In this document: piece after piece, positions 35,355 through 45,939 of the stretch
How the letters are laid out: the number at the start of each line of letters is the position of its first letter
How positions within the stretch are numbered: position 1 is the stretch's first letter
Assembly: GCA_019635535.1 (NCBI GenBank)
Contig: JAHBZH010000001.1
Span: forward strand, 2,322,995-2,386,994
Reading direction: 5' to 3'
Length of the DNA: 64,000 bases
From: Sphingomonas sp.
GTDB lineage: Bacteria > Pseudomonadota > Alphaproteobacteria > Sphingomonadales > Sphingomonadaceae
Notes under the pieces: model-generated
What the model was told of the DNA's origin: nothing
Database searches by the model: none
The model's input: only the letters and a program-made list of their open reading frames with translations
Position numbers and translations under genes: made by a program

Positions 35355-35372
35355 AATGACCGCCAGGTCATT
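35355..35372 (+). repeat. Short inverted repeat just upstream of tRNA-Gly
   Basis: AATGACC-GCCA-GGTCATT is a perfect 7-base-pair hairpin ending 5 bases before the mature tRNA-Gly 5' end. It lies between the two tRNA genes. It could be a processing signal or an operator. Confidence 0.4.
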
Positions 35373-35377
35373 GAAAC

Positions 35378-35451
35378 GCGGGTGTAGCTCAATGGCAGAG
35401 CAGAAGCTTCCCAAGCTTACGACGAGGGTTCGATTCCCTTCACCCGCTCCA
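35378..35451 (+). tRNA. tRNA-Gly (CCC anticodon)
   Basis: The 74-base gene has acceptor GCGGGTG/CACCCGC, T as discriminator and encoded CCA. The anticodon arm is GAAGC-TTCCCAA-GCTTA, giving anticodon CCC, and the T arm contains GGTTCGATTCC. It is 110 bases after tRNA-Leu on the same strand and may share a transcript with it. Confidence 0.95.
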
Positions 35452-35477
35452 GCTTTGCAGTGCGTTCAGCCGCGCAG

Positions 35478-36914
35478 CTAGCCGCCGATATAGACCGTCT
35501 TCATCTGTGTGTAGAATTCCACCGCGGCGAAGCCCTGTTCGCGCGGGCCGTAGGAGGATTTGCGGGTGCCGCCGAAGGGGACGTGATAGTCGACGCCGGC
35601 GGTGGGCAGGTTCACCATGACCATGCCGGCGCGGACATGGCGGCGGAAGTGGCGGGCATGCTTGAGGCTGTTGGTGACGATGCCGGCGGAGAGGCCGAAC
35701 CGGCCGCGATTGGCGATCTCCAGCGCGTCCTCATAATCCTTCGCGCGCACCGTGCTGACCACCGGGCCGAACACCTCCTCGTTGTTGATCCGCATGTCCG
35801 GATTCGTGTCGGCGATCACCGCGGGCGACATGAAATGCCCCGGATTGGCCAGGCTGAGCTGCGCGCCGCCGGTCACCAGCGTGCCGCCCTCGTCGGCGGC
35901 GATGTGGACGTAGCGCAGATTTTGCTCGAGCTGGCTCTCGCTCACCACCGGGCCGATCTGGCTGGCCGGATCGAGCGCGTCGCCGACCCTGAGGCTCTTC
36001 GCCTTCTCCGCCAGCGCCGCCACGAACCGGTTGTGGATGCCTTCGGTCACGATCACCCGCGACGAGGCCGTGCAGCGCTGCCCGGTGCCGAAGAAGCCGC
36101 CGTCGATGGCGATCGCGACGGCGCCGTCCAGGTCCGCGTCGTCGAGCACGACCAGCGGGTTCTTGCCGCCCATCTCCAATTGCACCCGCGCCTGGCGCTT
36201 CACCGCGGCCTCCGCCACCCGCGCGCCGACGCCCTGCGAGCCGGTGAACGAGATCGCGTCGACCTCGGGATGAGCGACCATCGCCCCGCCCATCGCGCCT
36301 TCGCCGATGATCAGGTTGAAGACGCCCGGCGGCGCGCCGCACTCGTGCAATATCTCGGCCAGCGCCCAGGCGGTCGCCGGGGTCGCACTGGCGGGCTTCA
36401 GCACCAATGTGTTGCCGAAGGCCAGCGCCGGCGCCGCTTTCCAGGCGGGAATGGCGATCGGGAAGTTCCACGGCGTGACGAGGCCGATCACCCCCAGCGG
36501 CTCGCGGTGCGTCTCCACGTCGATGCCGGGCCGCACCGAATCCAGCGTCTGCCCGTGGCGACGGATCGCCTCGCCCGCGAAATAGCGGAAGATGCGCGCC
36601 GCGCGCATCACCTCGCCCTTGCCCTCCGGCAGGGTCTTGCCCTCCTCGCGCGACAGCAATTCGCCCAGCGCGTCGGCGCGCGCCATGATCGCCGTCGCCA
36701 CCTTGTCGAGCAGGTCGGCGCGGGCCTCCGGCGTCGAACTCGCCCAGGCCGGGAAGGCGGCCCGCGCGGCGCCGACCGCGGCATCCACCTCCGCCGCGCC
36801 GCCGGACGGATAGCGCGCCACGATCTCGGTGGTATTGGACGGGTTCAGGCTCTCCCTGTCCGCCGCCGCCGCCACGCGCTCGCCGCCGATGAAATGCGTC
36901 AAAACCTTCGTCAT
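35478..36914 (-). CDS. NAD(P)-dependent aldehyde dehydrogenase (KGSA dehydrogenase-like)
   Basis: From MTKVLTHFIGG the protein is 478 residues (18 upstream codons are rejected as non-coding). It has VTPWNFPIAIPAWKAAPALA and LVLKPASATP for cofactor binding, QLEMGGKNPLVVL with the general-base glutamate, and FFGTGQRCTASSRVIV with the catalytic cysteine. The FFGTGQRCTASSR form resembles alpha-ketoglutarate semialdehyde dehydrogenases of pentose/hydroxyproline breakdown and succinate semialdehyde relatives. No catabolic neighbours are present, so the natural substrate is uncertain. Confidence 0.88.
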   Translation of the reverse strand: MTKVLTHFIGGERVAAAADRESLNPSNTTEIVARYPSGGAAEVDAAVGAARAAFPAWASSTPEARADLLDKVATAIMARADALGELLSREEGKTLPEGKGEVMRAARIFRYFAGEAIRRHGQTLDSVRPGIDVETHREPLGVIGLVTPWNFPIAIPAWKAAPALAFGNTLVLKPASATPATAWALAEILHECGAPPGVFNLIIGEGAMGGAMVAHPEVDAISFTGSQGVGARVAEAAVKRQARVQLEMGGKNPLVVLDDADLDGAVAIAIDGGFFGTGQRCTASSRVIVTEGIHNRFVAALAEKAKSLRVGDALDPASQIGPVVSESQLEQNLRYVHIAADEGGTLVTGGAQLSLANPGHFMSPAVIADTNPDMRINNEEVFGPVVSTVRAKDYEDALEIANRGRFGLSAGIVTNSLKHARHFRRHVRAGMVMVNLPTAGVDYHVPFGGTRKSSYGPREQGFAAVEFYTQMKTVYIGG

Positions 36915-36989
36915 GATCCTAGCGTCTCCATCCGTCGCGCTGTCGCCGGTGGCGAATAGCCAGCGCACGGCCCGATTGCCAGCGCCGGT

Positions 36990-38156
36990 TCAGGCCAGCG
37001 CGGTGACCGCCTCCAGCATCGCCTGCCGGAACGGCGCCTGTCCGCGCCCGCGAAAGACCGGCGCCGCGGCGTGGGCCCGCCCGGCGATCGCCTCGTCGTT
37101 GAACAGCTGGACCAGGGACTGGGCGAATGGCTGCGGCCGGATCGCGGACAGGGCGACATGGCCGCCCAGGCCGACGCGCGCCAAGGCCAGGCCGTGCGTC
37201 AGCTTCTCCAGATCGAAATGGCACACGACATGAGGCAGACCCGCGACGAGGCCGGCGCAGATGAAGCCATGCCCGCCATGCGAAACCAGCAGGCGCGAAC
37301 GTTCAGCGATGCGGGCGAACGGCACCGGCTCGGGCTCGACGATCAGGCCGTGCCGTGCGACGGCGGCCTGGAGGGCGGCGCCGCCGAGCCCGATATGGAC
37401 GCGCACCTTCAGGCCGCTCGCCGCCAGCGCCAGCCACAGCGGCGAATCCGCCGGAATGAAATCGGGAAAATAGGCGAATATCTCGTCTCCGCCGCCGCCC
37501 GGCACGGCCGGATCGTGCGCATCGGGAAACACCAGCGGTTCGGCGCGGTCCCCCGCATAAGGGTCGAGCTCGGCGAAGGTCGCGACGACCGGCCGGTCGG
37601 CCGCGAACATCTGCGGCAGCGCGGCGAGCGGCGGTTCGCCGTCCTGCGCGAGCCCGTCATTGACGGCGGCGAGCAGCGCCGCCTGATCCGTTCCGGCCGC
37701 GCCGGAGATCAGCGCCGGCAGCGTCGCCATGCCCGATGGCGGCGAGGTGAATCCCGTGCCGACCGAAATCGTCGGCAGCCGCCCGCGCGCGGCGAGCAGC
37801 AGGAAGGGCGCGAAATCGGCGATGACGAGATCGGGCCGGATCGCGTCGAACAGCCGATGCCAGCCGCTCAGCATCGAGACGACGATCAGCGGATCGTCCA
37901 TGCCGAGCCGCGCCAGGATATCCGCCATGCCGACCGCCGGGCCGATCGCGCGCGCGCGGCCGGCCATCATCCTGGGCGAAACGGGCGCCTGCCAGATCGA
38001 CGCGGCAGGCACCTTCTGGGCGTGCATCGCATCGAGGCGGGTCACCGCGAAGCTGATGTCGTGCCCCGCCGTCTGCAACGCGTCGGCGATGGCCGTCAGC
38101 CGGACGGCATGGCCGCGATTGGCGCCGAATTCCCAGCCGATCAGGACGCGCGCCAC
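36990..38156 (-). CDS. GT1-like glycosyltransferase (UGT/MGT superfamily)
   Basis: The protein of 388 residues starts at a GTG (VARVLIGWEFG) six bases beyond the cinA-like stop. It has the two Rossmann halves of GT-B enzymes: N-terminal LIGWEFGANRGHAVRLTAIA (acceptor side) and C-terminal RLLVSHGGHGFICAGLVAGL, the nucleotide-sugar motif of the UDP-glycosyltransferase superfamily. Members glycosylate small lipophilic acceptors such as sterols, antibiotics or carotenoids. Given a likely carotenoid-making sphingomonad, an acceptor such as zeaxanthin is conceivable, but nothing local supports it. No membrane segment is seen. Confidence 0.8.
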   Translation of the reverse strand: MARVLIGWEFGANRGHAVRLTAIADALQTAGHDISFAVTRLDAMHAQKVPAASIWQAPVSPRMMAGRARAIGPAVGMADILARLGMDDPLIVVSMLSGWHRLFDAIRPDLVIADFAPFLLLAARGRLPTISVGTGFTSPPSGMATLPALISGAAGTDQAALLAAVNDGLAQDGEPPLAALPQMFAADRPVVATFAELDPYAGDRAEPLVFPDAHDPAVPGGGGDEIFAYFPDFIPADSPLWLALAASGLKVRVHIGLGGAALQAAVARHGLIVEPEPVPFARIAERSRLLVSHGGHGFICAGLVAGLPHVVCHFDLEKLTHGLALARVGLGGHVALSAIRPQPFAQSLVQLFNDEAIAGRAHAAAPVFRGRGQAPFRQAMLEAVTALA

Positions 38157-38161
38157 CGCCG

Positions 38162-38920
38162 CTATGCCGCCTCTGGCTCGACGGCGAGGCCGGCGGCCTC
38201 GAGCCGGCCGATCAGATCGGCCCGGCAGGCGTCGAGCGCGTCGGCATCGGCCGAGCGAATGACGAAATCCGCGCCCACCCGGCCGTCGCGGAAGAAGGGA
38301 TAGGAGCCGATGCCGCATCCGTCATGGTCGCGCTCGGTCCGGCGCAGGATATCGGCCACCTCGCTTTCCGGCGCCCAGCAGCGGATCGCGCGCGACAGCA
38401 GGGGCCGGCCGCCTTCGAGCGTGCCGCTCAGCGCCGCCAGCATCATCTCCGCCACACGCGGAATCCCGGCAAGCAGGAAGATGTTGCCGACGCGGATGCC
38501 CGGCGCGCCGGACACCTCATTCTCGATCAGCGCGGCGCCTTCGGGCACGCGCGCCATTCTGAGCCGGGCTTCGTTCAGCCCGCCCCGCGCGGCATAATAG
38601 GCTTCCAGCGCGGCCCGCGCCCGGGGATGGACGACGACCGGCACGCCCAGCGCGACGGCGATCGCATCGACGGTGATGTCGTCATGGGTCGGCCCGATGC
38701 CGCCAGTGGTGAAGAGATAGTCGTTGCGCGCGCGCAGCGCGTTCACCGCTTCGGCGATGGCGGCGAGGTCGTCGGGCACCATCCGCACCTCGGCGAGCCT
38801 GATACCCTGCAGATTGAGCCAGGCGGCCACCGGCGCGACGTTGCGGTCCTGGGTCCGGCCGGACAGGATTTCGTCGCCGATCACCAGCAGGGCCGCCGTC
38901 CAGATCCGCTCGTGCGCCAT
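38162..38920 (-). CDS. Competence/damage-inducible protein A-like (MoaB/CinA-N domain)
   Basis: The 252-residue protein has the MoaB/Mog-like fold of the CinA N-terminal domain: AALLVIGDEILSGRTQDRN, FTTGGIGPTHDDIT (the molybdopterin-binding loop) and LLAGIPRVAEMML. It lacks the C-terminal amidase domain of full CinA. Related stand-alone proteins have been described as nucleotide-sugar or NAD-recycling pyrophosphatases, so a housekeeping role is likely. It precedes the glycosyltransferase gene by 5 bases in the same direction. Confidence 0.87.
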   Translation of the reverse strand: MAHERIWTAALLVIGDEILSGRTQDRNVAPVAAWLNLQGIRLAEVRMVPDDLAAIAEAVNALRARNDYLFTTGGIGPTHDDITVDAIAVALGVPVVVHPRARAALEAYYAARGGLNEARLRMARVPEGAALIENEVSGAPGIRVGNIFLLAGIPRVAEMMLAALSGTLEGGRPLLSRAIRCWAPESEVADILRRTERDHDGCGIGSYPFFRDGRVGADFVIRSADADALDACRADLIGRLEAAGLAVEPEAA

Positions 38921-39042
38921 GTCCGGCGCATAGCATGACGGCGGCCTTGCGAAACCGGGCGATTTCGCGCGCTCGCTAATTTTTCGCTAACCCTGTCATG
39001 TCATAGACGAAGGGTGGAAACGGCAGCCGGCGGAGCCTGAAC

Positions 39043-39465
39043 TTGGGTGTGGAATCCTGGACGAACGAGTTGCTTTCCGTGATCGGCCTCGCCGATGACG
39101 ACGAAGCCCCGCGCCCGGAACGCCGCCGCAGCGAGGAACGGCACGACTTTGCCGGCCACAAGATCGTCCTGCGCCAGCGCCGCAGCCTCGGCATCCTCCA
39201 CCTCAAGGACATTTCCGCGCACGGCGCGTGCGGCATCACCGACATGCCGCTCGCCGTCGGCTCGATGGTGTTCCTCGGCCTCTCGAAACCGCATTTCCGC
39301 GCCGCCGAGGTGCTCTGGTGCCGCCGCCTTACCGTCGGCCTGCGCTGGCTCCGCCCGGTCCGCGCCGAACAGCTCGACAAGCTGCACGGCGCGCATGTCG
39401 CCGCTCGGGCGGACCGCGAGAATTGGGGCATCCGCCCGGACTCAAGCCTCGCCAATCGGAGCTGA
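39043..39465 (+). CDS. PilZ domain protein (c-di-GMP receptor)
   Basis: The 140-residue protein carries the PilZ signature: an arginine-rich switch (PERRRSEERHDF, RxxxR) at about 25-36 and LKDISAHGACGIT (DxSxxG) at about 54-66. A beta-barrel ending in EVLWCRRLTVGLRWL follows. The chosen TTG start has GGAG 7 bases upstream; a GTG two codons later is possible. PilZ proteins bind c-di-GMP and act on motility, exopolysaccharide synthesis or transcription. It is 18 bases upstream of map, possibly co-transcribed. Confidence 0.85.
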   Translation: MGVESWTNELLSVIGLADDDEAPRPERRRSEERHDFAGHKIVLRQRRSLGILHLKDISAHGACGITDMPLAVGSMVFLGLSKPHFRAAEVLWCRRLTVGLRWLRPVRAEQLDKLHGAHVAARADRENWGIRPDSSLANRS

Positions 39466-39483
39466 AGCGCCTATATTCGCGCC

Positions 39484-40314
39484 ATGACCGATCTGCGTAT
39501 CCAGGATATCGACGCCACCGTCATCGGGCGGCACGGCAATATCCGCCTCCACAACGAAGCGGGTTTCGTCGGCATGCGCGCCGCCGGACGCTGCGCGGCG
39601 GAAATCCTGGACGCGCTCGTTCCCCATGTCCGGCCCGGCGTCACCACGCAGGAGCTGGACGACATCGTCTATGCGGAAATGCGCGCGCGCGGCGCGATTC
39701 CGGCGACGCTCGGCTATCGCGGCTATACCAAAAGCTGCTGCACCTCGATCAACCATGTCGTGTGCCACGGCATCCCGGCCGCCGACCGGGTGCTGAAGGA
39801 CGGCGATATCGTCAATATCGACGTGACCCCGATCGTGGACGGCTGGCACGGCGACACCAGCCGCATGTACCTGGTCGGCAACGCGCCGCTGAAGGCGCGG
39901 AAGCTGATCGACATCACCTATGAATGCATGATGCTCGGCATCGCGCAGGCGAAGCCGGGCAACCGGCTGGGCGACATCTCCCACGCCATCCAGACCCATG
40001 CCGAAAAGCACCGCTACAGCGTCGTGCGCGATTTCTGCGGCCATGGCCTCGGGCGCATCTTCCACGATGCGCCGGAAGTCGTCCATGCCGGCCGTCCCGG
40101 CACCGGGCCGGAGCTGCGCCCCGGCATGTTCTTCACGATCGAGCCGATGATCAATATCGGCCGCGCCGACTGCAAGATCCTCGACGACGGGTGGACCGCC
40201 GTCACCCGCGACCGCAGCCTCTCCGCCCAGTTCGAGCATTCGGTGGGCATCACCGAGGACGGCTGCGAGATTTTCACCAGGAGCCCGGCCGGACTCGACC
40301 GGCCGCCTTACTGA
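39484..40314 (+). CDS. map: Methionine aminopeptidase, type I
   Basis: The 276-residue protein shows the five metal ligands of type I enzymes in order: DVTPIVDGWHGDTS (two aspartates), FCGHGLGRIFH (histidine), FTIEPMIN (glutamate) and SAQFEHSVGIT (glutamate), plus the His in NHVVCHGIP. It removes the initiator methionine in the cytoplasm. The stop shares a base with the start of the next gene (TGATG). Confidence 0.96.
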   Translation: MTDLRIQDIDATVIGRHGNIRLHNEAGFVGMRAAGRCAAEILDALVPHVRPGVTTQELDDIVYAEMRARGAIPATLGYRGYTKSCCTSINHVVCHGIPAADRVLKDGDIVNIDVTPIVDGWHGDTSRMYLVGNAPLKARKLIDITYECMMLGIAQAKPGNRLGDISHAIQTHAEKHRYSVVRDFCGHGLGRIFHDAPEVVHAGRPGTGPELRPGMFFTIEPMINIGRADCKILDDGWTAVTRDRSLSAQFEHSVGITEDGCEIFTRSPAGLDRPPY

Positions 40315-40886
40315 TGGTGCTGGAGCTGGTCTCGCCGCAGGAGCTCGGACGGGCTCTGGGGATCGAGGCCGGTTCGCGGCCCTTGCCCGTCATCGCGCGC
40401 AGCCTCACCCGCGCCGAAAAGCGCGCCCCCGCGCTGCGCGAAACCGGCTGGCTGGTCGCCGTCTATCTGATGTTCGGCCTCGCCTGTCTCGGCGTCATCC
40501 GCTTCGCCACCACCAATCCCAGGGTGGTGGACTGGCTGCCGGCGATCTTCGCGCTGGCCGGCATCGCGCTGGCCGTCACGGCCTGGCGCAAACTGGCGCG
40601 GCACGGCGACTATCGCGATCCCGGCATCGAGGTCGAGGTGAACGAGGAGGTGGTGATCGTGCGGACCGCCGAAGGCGCACAGACCATTCCCCATGACGGC
40701 GTCGTCGTCACCCGGGTGCTGACCCGCAATCCGCACAACAGCGTCTATTTCGACGGCATCGTGCTGGAAACGGCGAACGGCGCGCTCCAGCTCGGCGACG
40801 AAGGCTTCGCCGGCGGGAATGTCGCCGCCGGCGCGATCCTCAGGAAGCTGGACGAACGGGAAACGGCGCCCGCCCGCGCCGCATGA
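40314..40886 (+). CDS. Small membrane protein of unknown function downstream of map
   Basis: The 190-residue protein starts at the ATG overlapping the map stop. Residues 43-60 and 69-87 form two membrane helices (LVAVYLMFGLACLGVI, AIFALAGIALAVTAW). A cytoplasmic beta-rich domain follows that reads like a PH-like fold (IEVEVNEEVVIVRTAEGAQT). I do not recognise a family. Coupling to map may be a local arrangement. Confidence 0.7.
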   Translation: MVLELVSPQELGRALGIEAGSRPLPVIARSLTRAEKRAPALRETGWLVAVYLMFGLACLGVIRFATTNPRVVDWLPAIFALAGIALAVTAWRKLARHGDYRDPGIEVEVNEEVVIVRTAEGAQTIPHDGVVVTRVLTRNPHNSVYFDGIVLETANGALQLGDEGFAGGNVAAGAILRKLDERETAPARAA

Positions 40887-40914
40887 CGCGGAATCGGACG
40901 CCGTTTAGGCCGGA

Positions 40915-41322
40915 TCAGCGCGCGCTGGTCTGAACGCGGCGATAGGGCACGAACTCGTCGAGAAAGACGATGCCGCGCATGATGTGCGACACCGGATCGA
41001 TCATCTGCACCGTATCGATGCTGCACAGCCGCGACGAATGAAGCCGCGTCACCATCGTGTCCCAGCGATCGAGCGAGTCGGCGCCGACGCGCGGGCGGTT
41101 GACGTAGATCGTGCTGCCCATGTCGTAGAGGATCGCCGTTTCGTCGATGATCCGGGTGGACCGGACGCGGCGCAGATCGACGCAGTCGACGGGTTCGCCG
41201 GCGACACGGCCTTCGAGCGCGCGGGCCAGCTGCGCTTCGCGATCGACGGGGCGATCGGCCAGGGCAGGCGTGGCGGCGGCGAGAAGAGCCCCGCCGGCAA
41301 GCAGGGTCAGGGTCTTGGGCAT
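40915..41322 (-). CDS. Small periplasmic protein of unknown function
   Basis: The 135-residue protein has a signal peptide ending ATPALA (residue 22). A compact domain follows with VDCVDLRRVRSTRIIDETAI and two cysteines (one in VDCVD and one in RLCSID) that could form a disulfide. It resembles conserved exported proteins of about this size in sphingomonads with no known role. It is convergent with the membrane protein gene after map and downstream of the HD-GYP gene on the same strand. Confidence 0.72.
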   Translation of the reverse strand: MPKTLTLLAGGALLAAATPALADRPVDREAQLARALEGRVAGEPVDCVDLRRVRSTRIIDETAILYDMGSTIYVNRPRVGADSLDRWDTMVTRLHSSRLCSIDTVQMIDPVSHIMRGIVFLDEFVPYRRVQTSAR

Positions 41323-41401
41323 GTGATTCTCCTCATGCTCCCCACCAGTGCGATAGTCTGCTCTTTGGCTGCTGAACGCAAGCTGACCCGTTCGGGCGGC
41401 C

Positions 41402-43205
<1,804 letters not shown>

Positions 43206-43232
43206 CGCGACAGGGGGACGAGGCGACGCCTG

Positions 43233-43442
43233 ATGGAAGACCCACGCCTCGCCTCGATGCCGCCTGCAGAGCTGCGCGCCGCGATGCGTACGCTCGGCTA
43301 TCGCACCCAAAGCGACGTCGCCGACGCGATCGGAGTCAGCCGCTCGGCGGTCAGTCTCTGGCTAGACGGCAAGGTCGGCGTGCCGCGACCGGTCGCGATG
43401 CTGCTGCGGATGCTGGTCGCGGCGCAGCGGCGGCAATTCTGA
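43233..43442 (+). CDS. Small Cro/C1-type HTH protein
   Basis: The 69-residue protein is essentially one helix-turn-helix of the XRE family (RTQSDVADAIGVSRSAVSLW at about residues 24-43) with a short N-terminal helix and basic tail. It starts 27 bases after glnB on the same strand, so it could be read with it. Its partner or target is unknown. It resembles small regulators near phage remnants, but no other phage gene is here. Confidence 0.75.
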   Translation: MEDPRLASMPPAELRAAMRTLGYRTQSDVADAIGVSRSAVSLWLDGKVGVPRPVAMLLRMLVAAQRRQF

Positions 43443-43454
43443 ACCGGCCGTCGC

Positions 43455-44291
43455 TCAGGCGGTCTGGGTCCGGATTTCCTCGACGATCCTGTCCCAGTCC
43501 CTTTCGTTCAGCTCGTGCCCCGCATCCAGCACGACCATGCGCGCGGAGGGTAGCCCGGCGGCCAGCTTCCTGCCGTGCGCCAATGACAGGATGGGATCGT
43601 GCCTGCCGTGGATCACCAGCGCCGGGACGGCGATCTCGGACAGCCGGCCGGCCCAGTCTTCGCCGCCGCCGAGCATGACGTGATTCATCGCGCTTTGCGG
43701 GATCAACGCCCGGTCATATTCCCGCTCGGCGAGGCTGCGGGCGCGTCCCTCGTCGAAGGCGGCGTTCGGTCCCGCCGAGATGCGGAAGCTTTCGACATGG
43801 AAATCGACCACGGCGGCGCGGTCGCTCCAGTCGAGCGTCGCGATCCGCTGGAAATGGGCTAGCAAAGCGGGGTCCATCGGCGGCAGGTCCGCATCGTCCT
43901 CGTCGAACGCCGACGAGCCGATGCAGGTCAGCGACAGCACCCGGTCCGGCCGCTCCAGGGCGACGAGCTGCGCGATCATGCCGCCCAGCGACATGCCGAC
44001 CAGATGCGCCCGCGCGAGCCCGTAACCGTCCATGATGGCGAGGGCGTCGCCGGCCATGTCGTCGATCGTGTAGCGCGGCGCGCCCGGCTCCTGCGTGGTC
44101 GTCCCGCCCGTATCCCGATTGTCGTAGCGGACGACGAAGCGCCCGGTCCCGGCGATCGCCCGGCAAAGCGCGTCCGGCCACCACAGCATCGATGCCGTCG
44201 CGCCCATGATCATCAGCACGGCCGGATCGCCGAACGATTCCGTCTGAAAGCGCACATCGCCGCGCGCGATGATCCTGGCCGAGCCCGTCAT
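43455..44291 (-). CDS. Alpha/beta-hydrolase fold protein
   Basis: From MTGSARII (GGAGG 5 bases before) the protein is 278 residues. It has the typical core: VLMIMGATASMLWWPD (oxyanion region), VRYDNRDTGGTT, the nucleophile elbow LVGMSLGGMIAQL, VIHGRHDPIL (acid aspartate) and VLDAGHELN (histidine). Members include esterases and aclacinomycin methylesterase-like enzymes; substrate unknown. It is oriented against glnB and glnA and sits between them. Two in-frame ATGs upstream (44303 and 44360) are less likely starts. Confidence 0.87.
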   Translation of the reverse strand: MTGSARIIARGDVRFQTESFGDPAVLMIMGATASMLWWPDALCRAIAGTGRFVVRYDNRDTGGTTTQEPGAPRYTIDDMAGDALAIMDGYGLARAHLVGMSLGGMIAQLVALERPDRVLSLTCIGSSAFDEDDADLPPMDPALLAHFQRIATLDWSDRAAVVDFHVESFRISAGPNAAFDEGRARSLAEREYDRALIPQSAMNHVMLGGGEDWAGRLSEIAVPALVIHGRHDPILSLAHGRKLAAGLPSARMVVLDAGHELNERDWDRIVEEIRTQTA

Positions 44292-44396
44292 TCCATCCTC
44301 CATGATTGATTCTTCTATGACGGAGCCGATGCCGCCTTCCCACAGCCGAATTTCGGGCAAGGAAGCTGTCCGGAGGCATCGGGCCGCGCGGGCCGC

Positions 44397-44409
44397 GTGA
44401 ATTATTCAC
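44397..44409. promoter_or_regulatory. Palindrome between the hydrolase and glnA genes
   Basis: GTGAAT-T-ATTCAC is a perfect 6-base inverted repeat with a 1-base centre, in the 235-base divergent spacer. It may be an operator for either gene. There is no other support. Confidence 0.3.
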
Positions 44410-44526
44410 TTTCCGGCGTTCCGCGCTGGACGCCCGCCGCGCGCGTTGAAATGGAAGAATGATGCGCGGCGGGCGAGTCCGGCGCGACACGAGCGAACCG
44501 GAACACGAACCGAGGGCAATAAACTC

Positions 44527-45939
44527 ATGGCAAACGACGCGGGCAAGATTCTGAAGCGGATCGGCGACGAGGAGATCGAGTGGGTGGACCTGCGCTTCAC
44601 CGATCCCAAGGGAAAGTGGCAGCACCTCACCATGTGCGCCGGCCTGCTCGACGACGACCAGCTCACCGACGGCCTGATGTTCGACGGCTCCTCGATCGCC
44701 GGCTGGAAGGCGATCAACGAATCCGACATGATCCTGAAGCCGGACCTCGACGCTTATTATGTCGATCCGTTCAGCGCCACGCCGATGGGCGTGCTCTTCT
44801 GCGACATCGTCGATCCGGGCACCGGCGAGCTCTACGCCCGCGATCCCCGCTCCACCGCCAAGCGCGCCGAAGCCTATCTGAAGGCGACCGGCGTCGGCGA
44901 CACCGTCTATGTCGGGCCCGAGGCCGAATTCTTCATGTTCGACGATGTCCGCTTCGAGGACGGCTACAATGCCTCGTCCTTCGCGATCGACGACATCGAG
45001 CTGCCGACCAACACCGCCACCAAATATGAAGGCGGCAATCTGGGCCATCGGCCGCGCGCCAAAGGCGGCTATTTCCCGGTCGCGCCGGTCGACAGCGCCG
45101 TCGACATCCGCGGCGAGATGGTCGCGACGATGATCGAGATGGGCCTGCCGATGGACAAGCATCATCACGAGGTCGCCGCCGCCCAGCACGAGCTGGGCCT
45201 CACCTTCGGCACCCTGGTCGAGACCGCCGACCGGATGCAGGTCTACAAATATGTCGTCCACCAGGTCGCCGCCGCCTACGGCAAGACCGCGACCTTCATG
45301 CCCAAGCCGATCAAGGCGGACAACGGCTCGGGCATGCACACCCACATGTCGATCTGGAAGGGCGGCAAGCCGCTCTTCGCCGGCAACGGCTATGCGGGCC
45401 TCTCCGAAATGGCGCTCTATTTCATCGGCGGCGTCATCAAGCATGCCAAGGCGCTGAACGCCTTCACCAACCCGACGACGAACAGCTACAAGCGCCTCGT
45501 CCCGGGCTTCGAGGCGCCCGTGCTGCTCGCTTATTCGAGCCGCAACCGCTCCGCCTCCTGCCGCATTCCCTACGGCTCGGGCGAGAAGGCGAAGCGCGTC
45601 GAGTTCCGCTTCCCGGACGCGATGGCCAATCCCTATCTCGCTTATTCGGCGCTGCTGATGGCCGGCCTGGACGGCATCCAGAACCGCATCCACCCGGGCG
45701 ACCCGATCGACAAGAATCTCTACGATCTCCCGCCGCAGGAGCTGGCCGAGGTGCCGACCGTATGCGGCTCGCTGCGCGAGGCCCTGCTCGCCCTCCACGC
45801 CGACCACGATTTCCTTACCAAGGGCGACGTCTTCAGCATCGACCAGATCGAGGCCTATGCCGAATTGAAGTGGGAGGAACAGCTCCGCTGGGAAACCACG
45901 CCCAGCCCGGTCGAATACGACATGTACTATTCGAGCTGA
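44527..45939 (+). CDS. glnA: Glutamine synthetase, type I
   Basis: The 470-residue protein starts at MANDAGKIL; 27 upstream codons are non-coding. It matches GSI-beta: [31 protein letters not shown] (metal glutamates), [26 protein letters not shown] and the adenylylation loop tyrosine in [10 protein letters not shown]. It condenses glutamate and ammonia to glutamine and is the main ammonia assimilation enzyme at low nitrogen. The adenylylation site fits control by GlnB/GlnE. Its 3' end overlaps that of the convergent sulfatase-like gene by 13 bases. Confidence 0.97.
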   Translation: MANDAGKILKRIGDEEIEWVDLRFTDPKGKWQHLTMCAGLLDDDQLTDGLMFDGSSIAGWKAINESDMILKPDLDAYYVDPFSATPMGVLFCDIVDPGTGELYARDPRSTAKRAEAYLKATGVGDTVYVGPEAEFFMFDDVRFEDGYNASSFAIDDIELPTNTATKYEGGNLGHRPRAKGGYFPVAPVDSAVDIRGEMVATMIEMGLPMDKHHHEVAAAQHELGLTFGTLVETADRMQVYKYVVHQVAAAYGKTATFMPKPIKADNGSGMHTHMSIWKGGKPLFAGNGYAGLSEMALYFIGGVIKHAKALNAFTNPTTNSYKRLVPGFEAPVLLAYSSRNRSASCRIPYGSGEKAKRVEFRFPDAMANPYLAYSALLMAGLDGIQNRIHPGDPIDKNLYDLPPQELAEVPTVCGSLREALLALHADHDFLTKGDVFSIDQIEAYAELKWEEQLRWETTPSPVEYDMYYSS

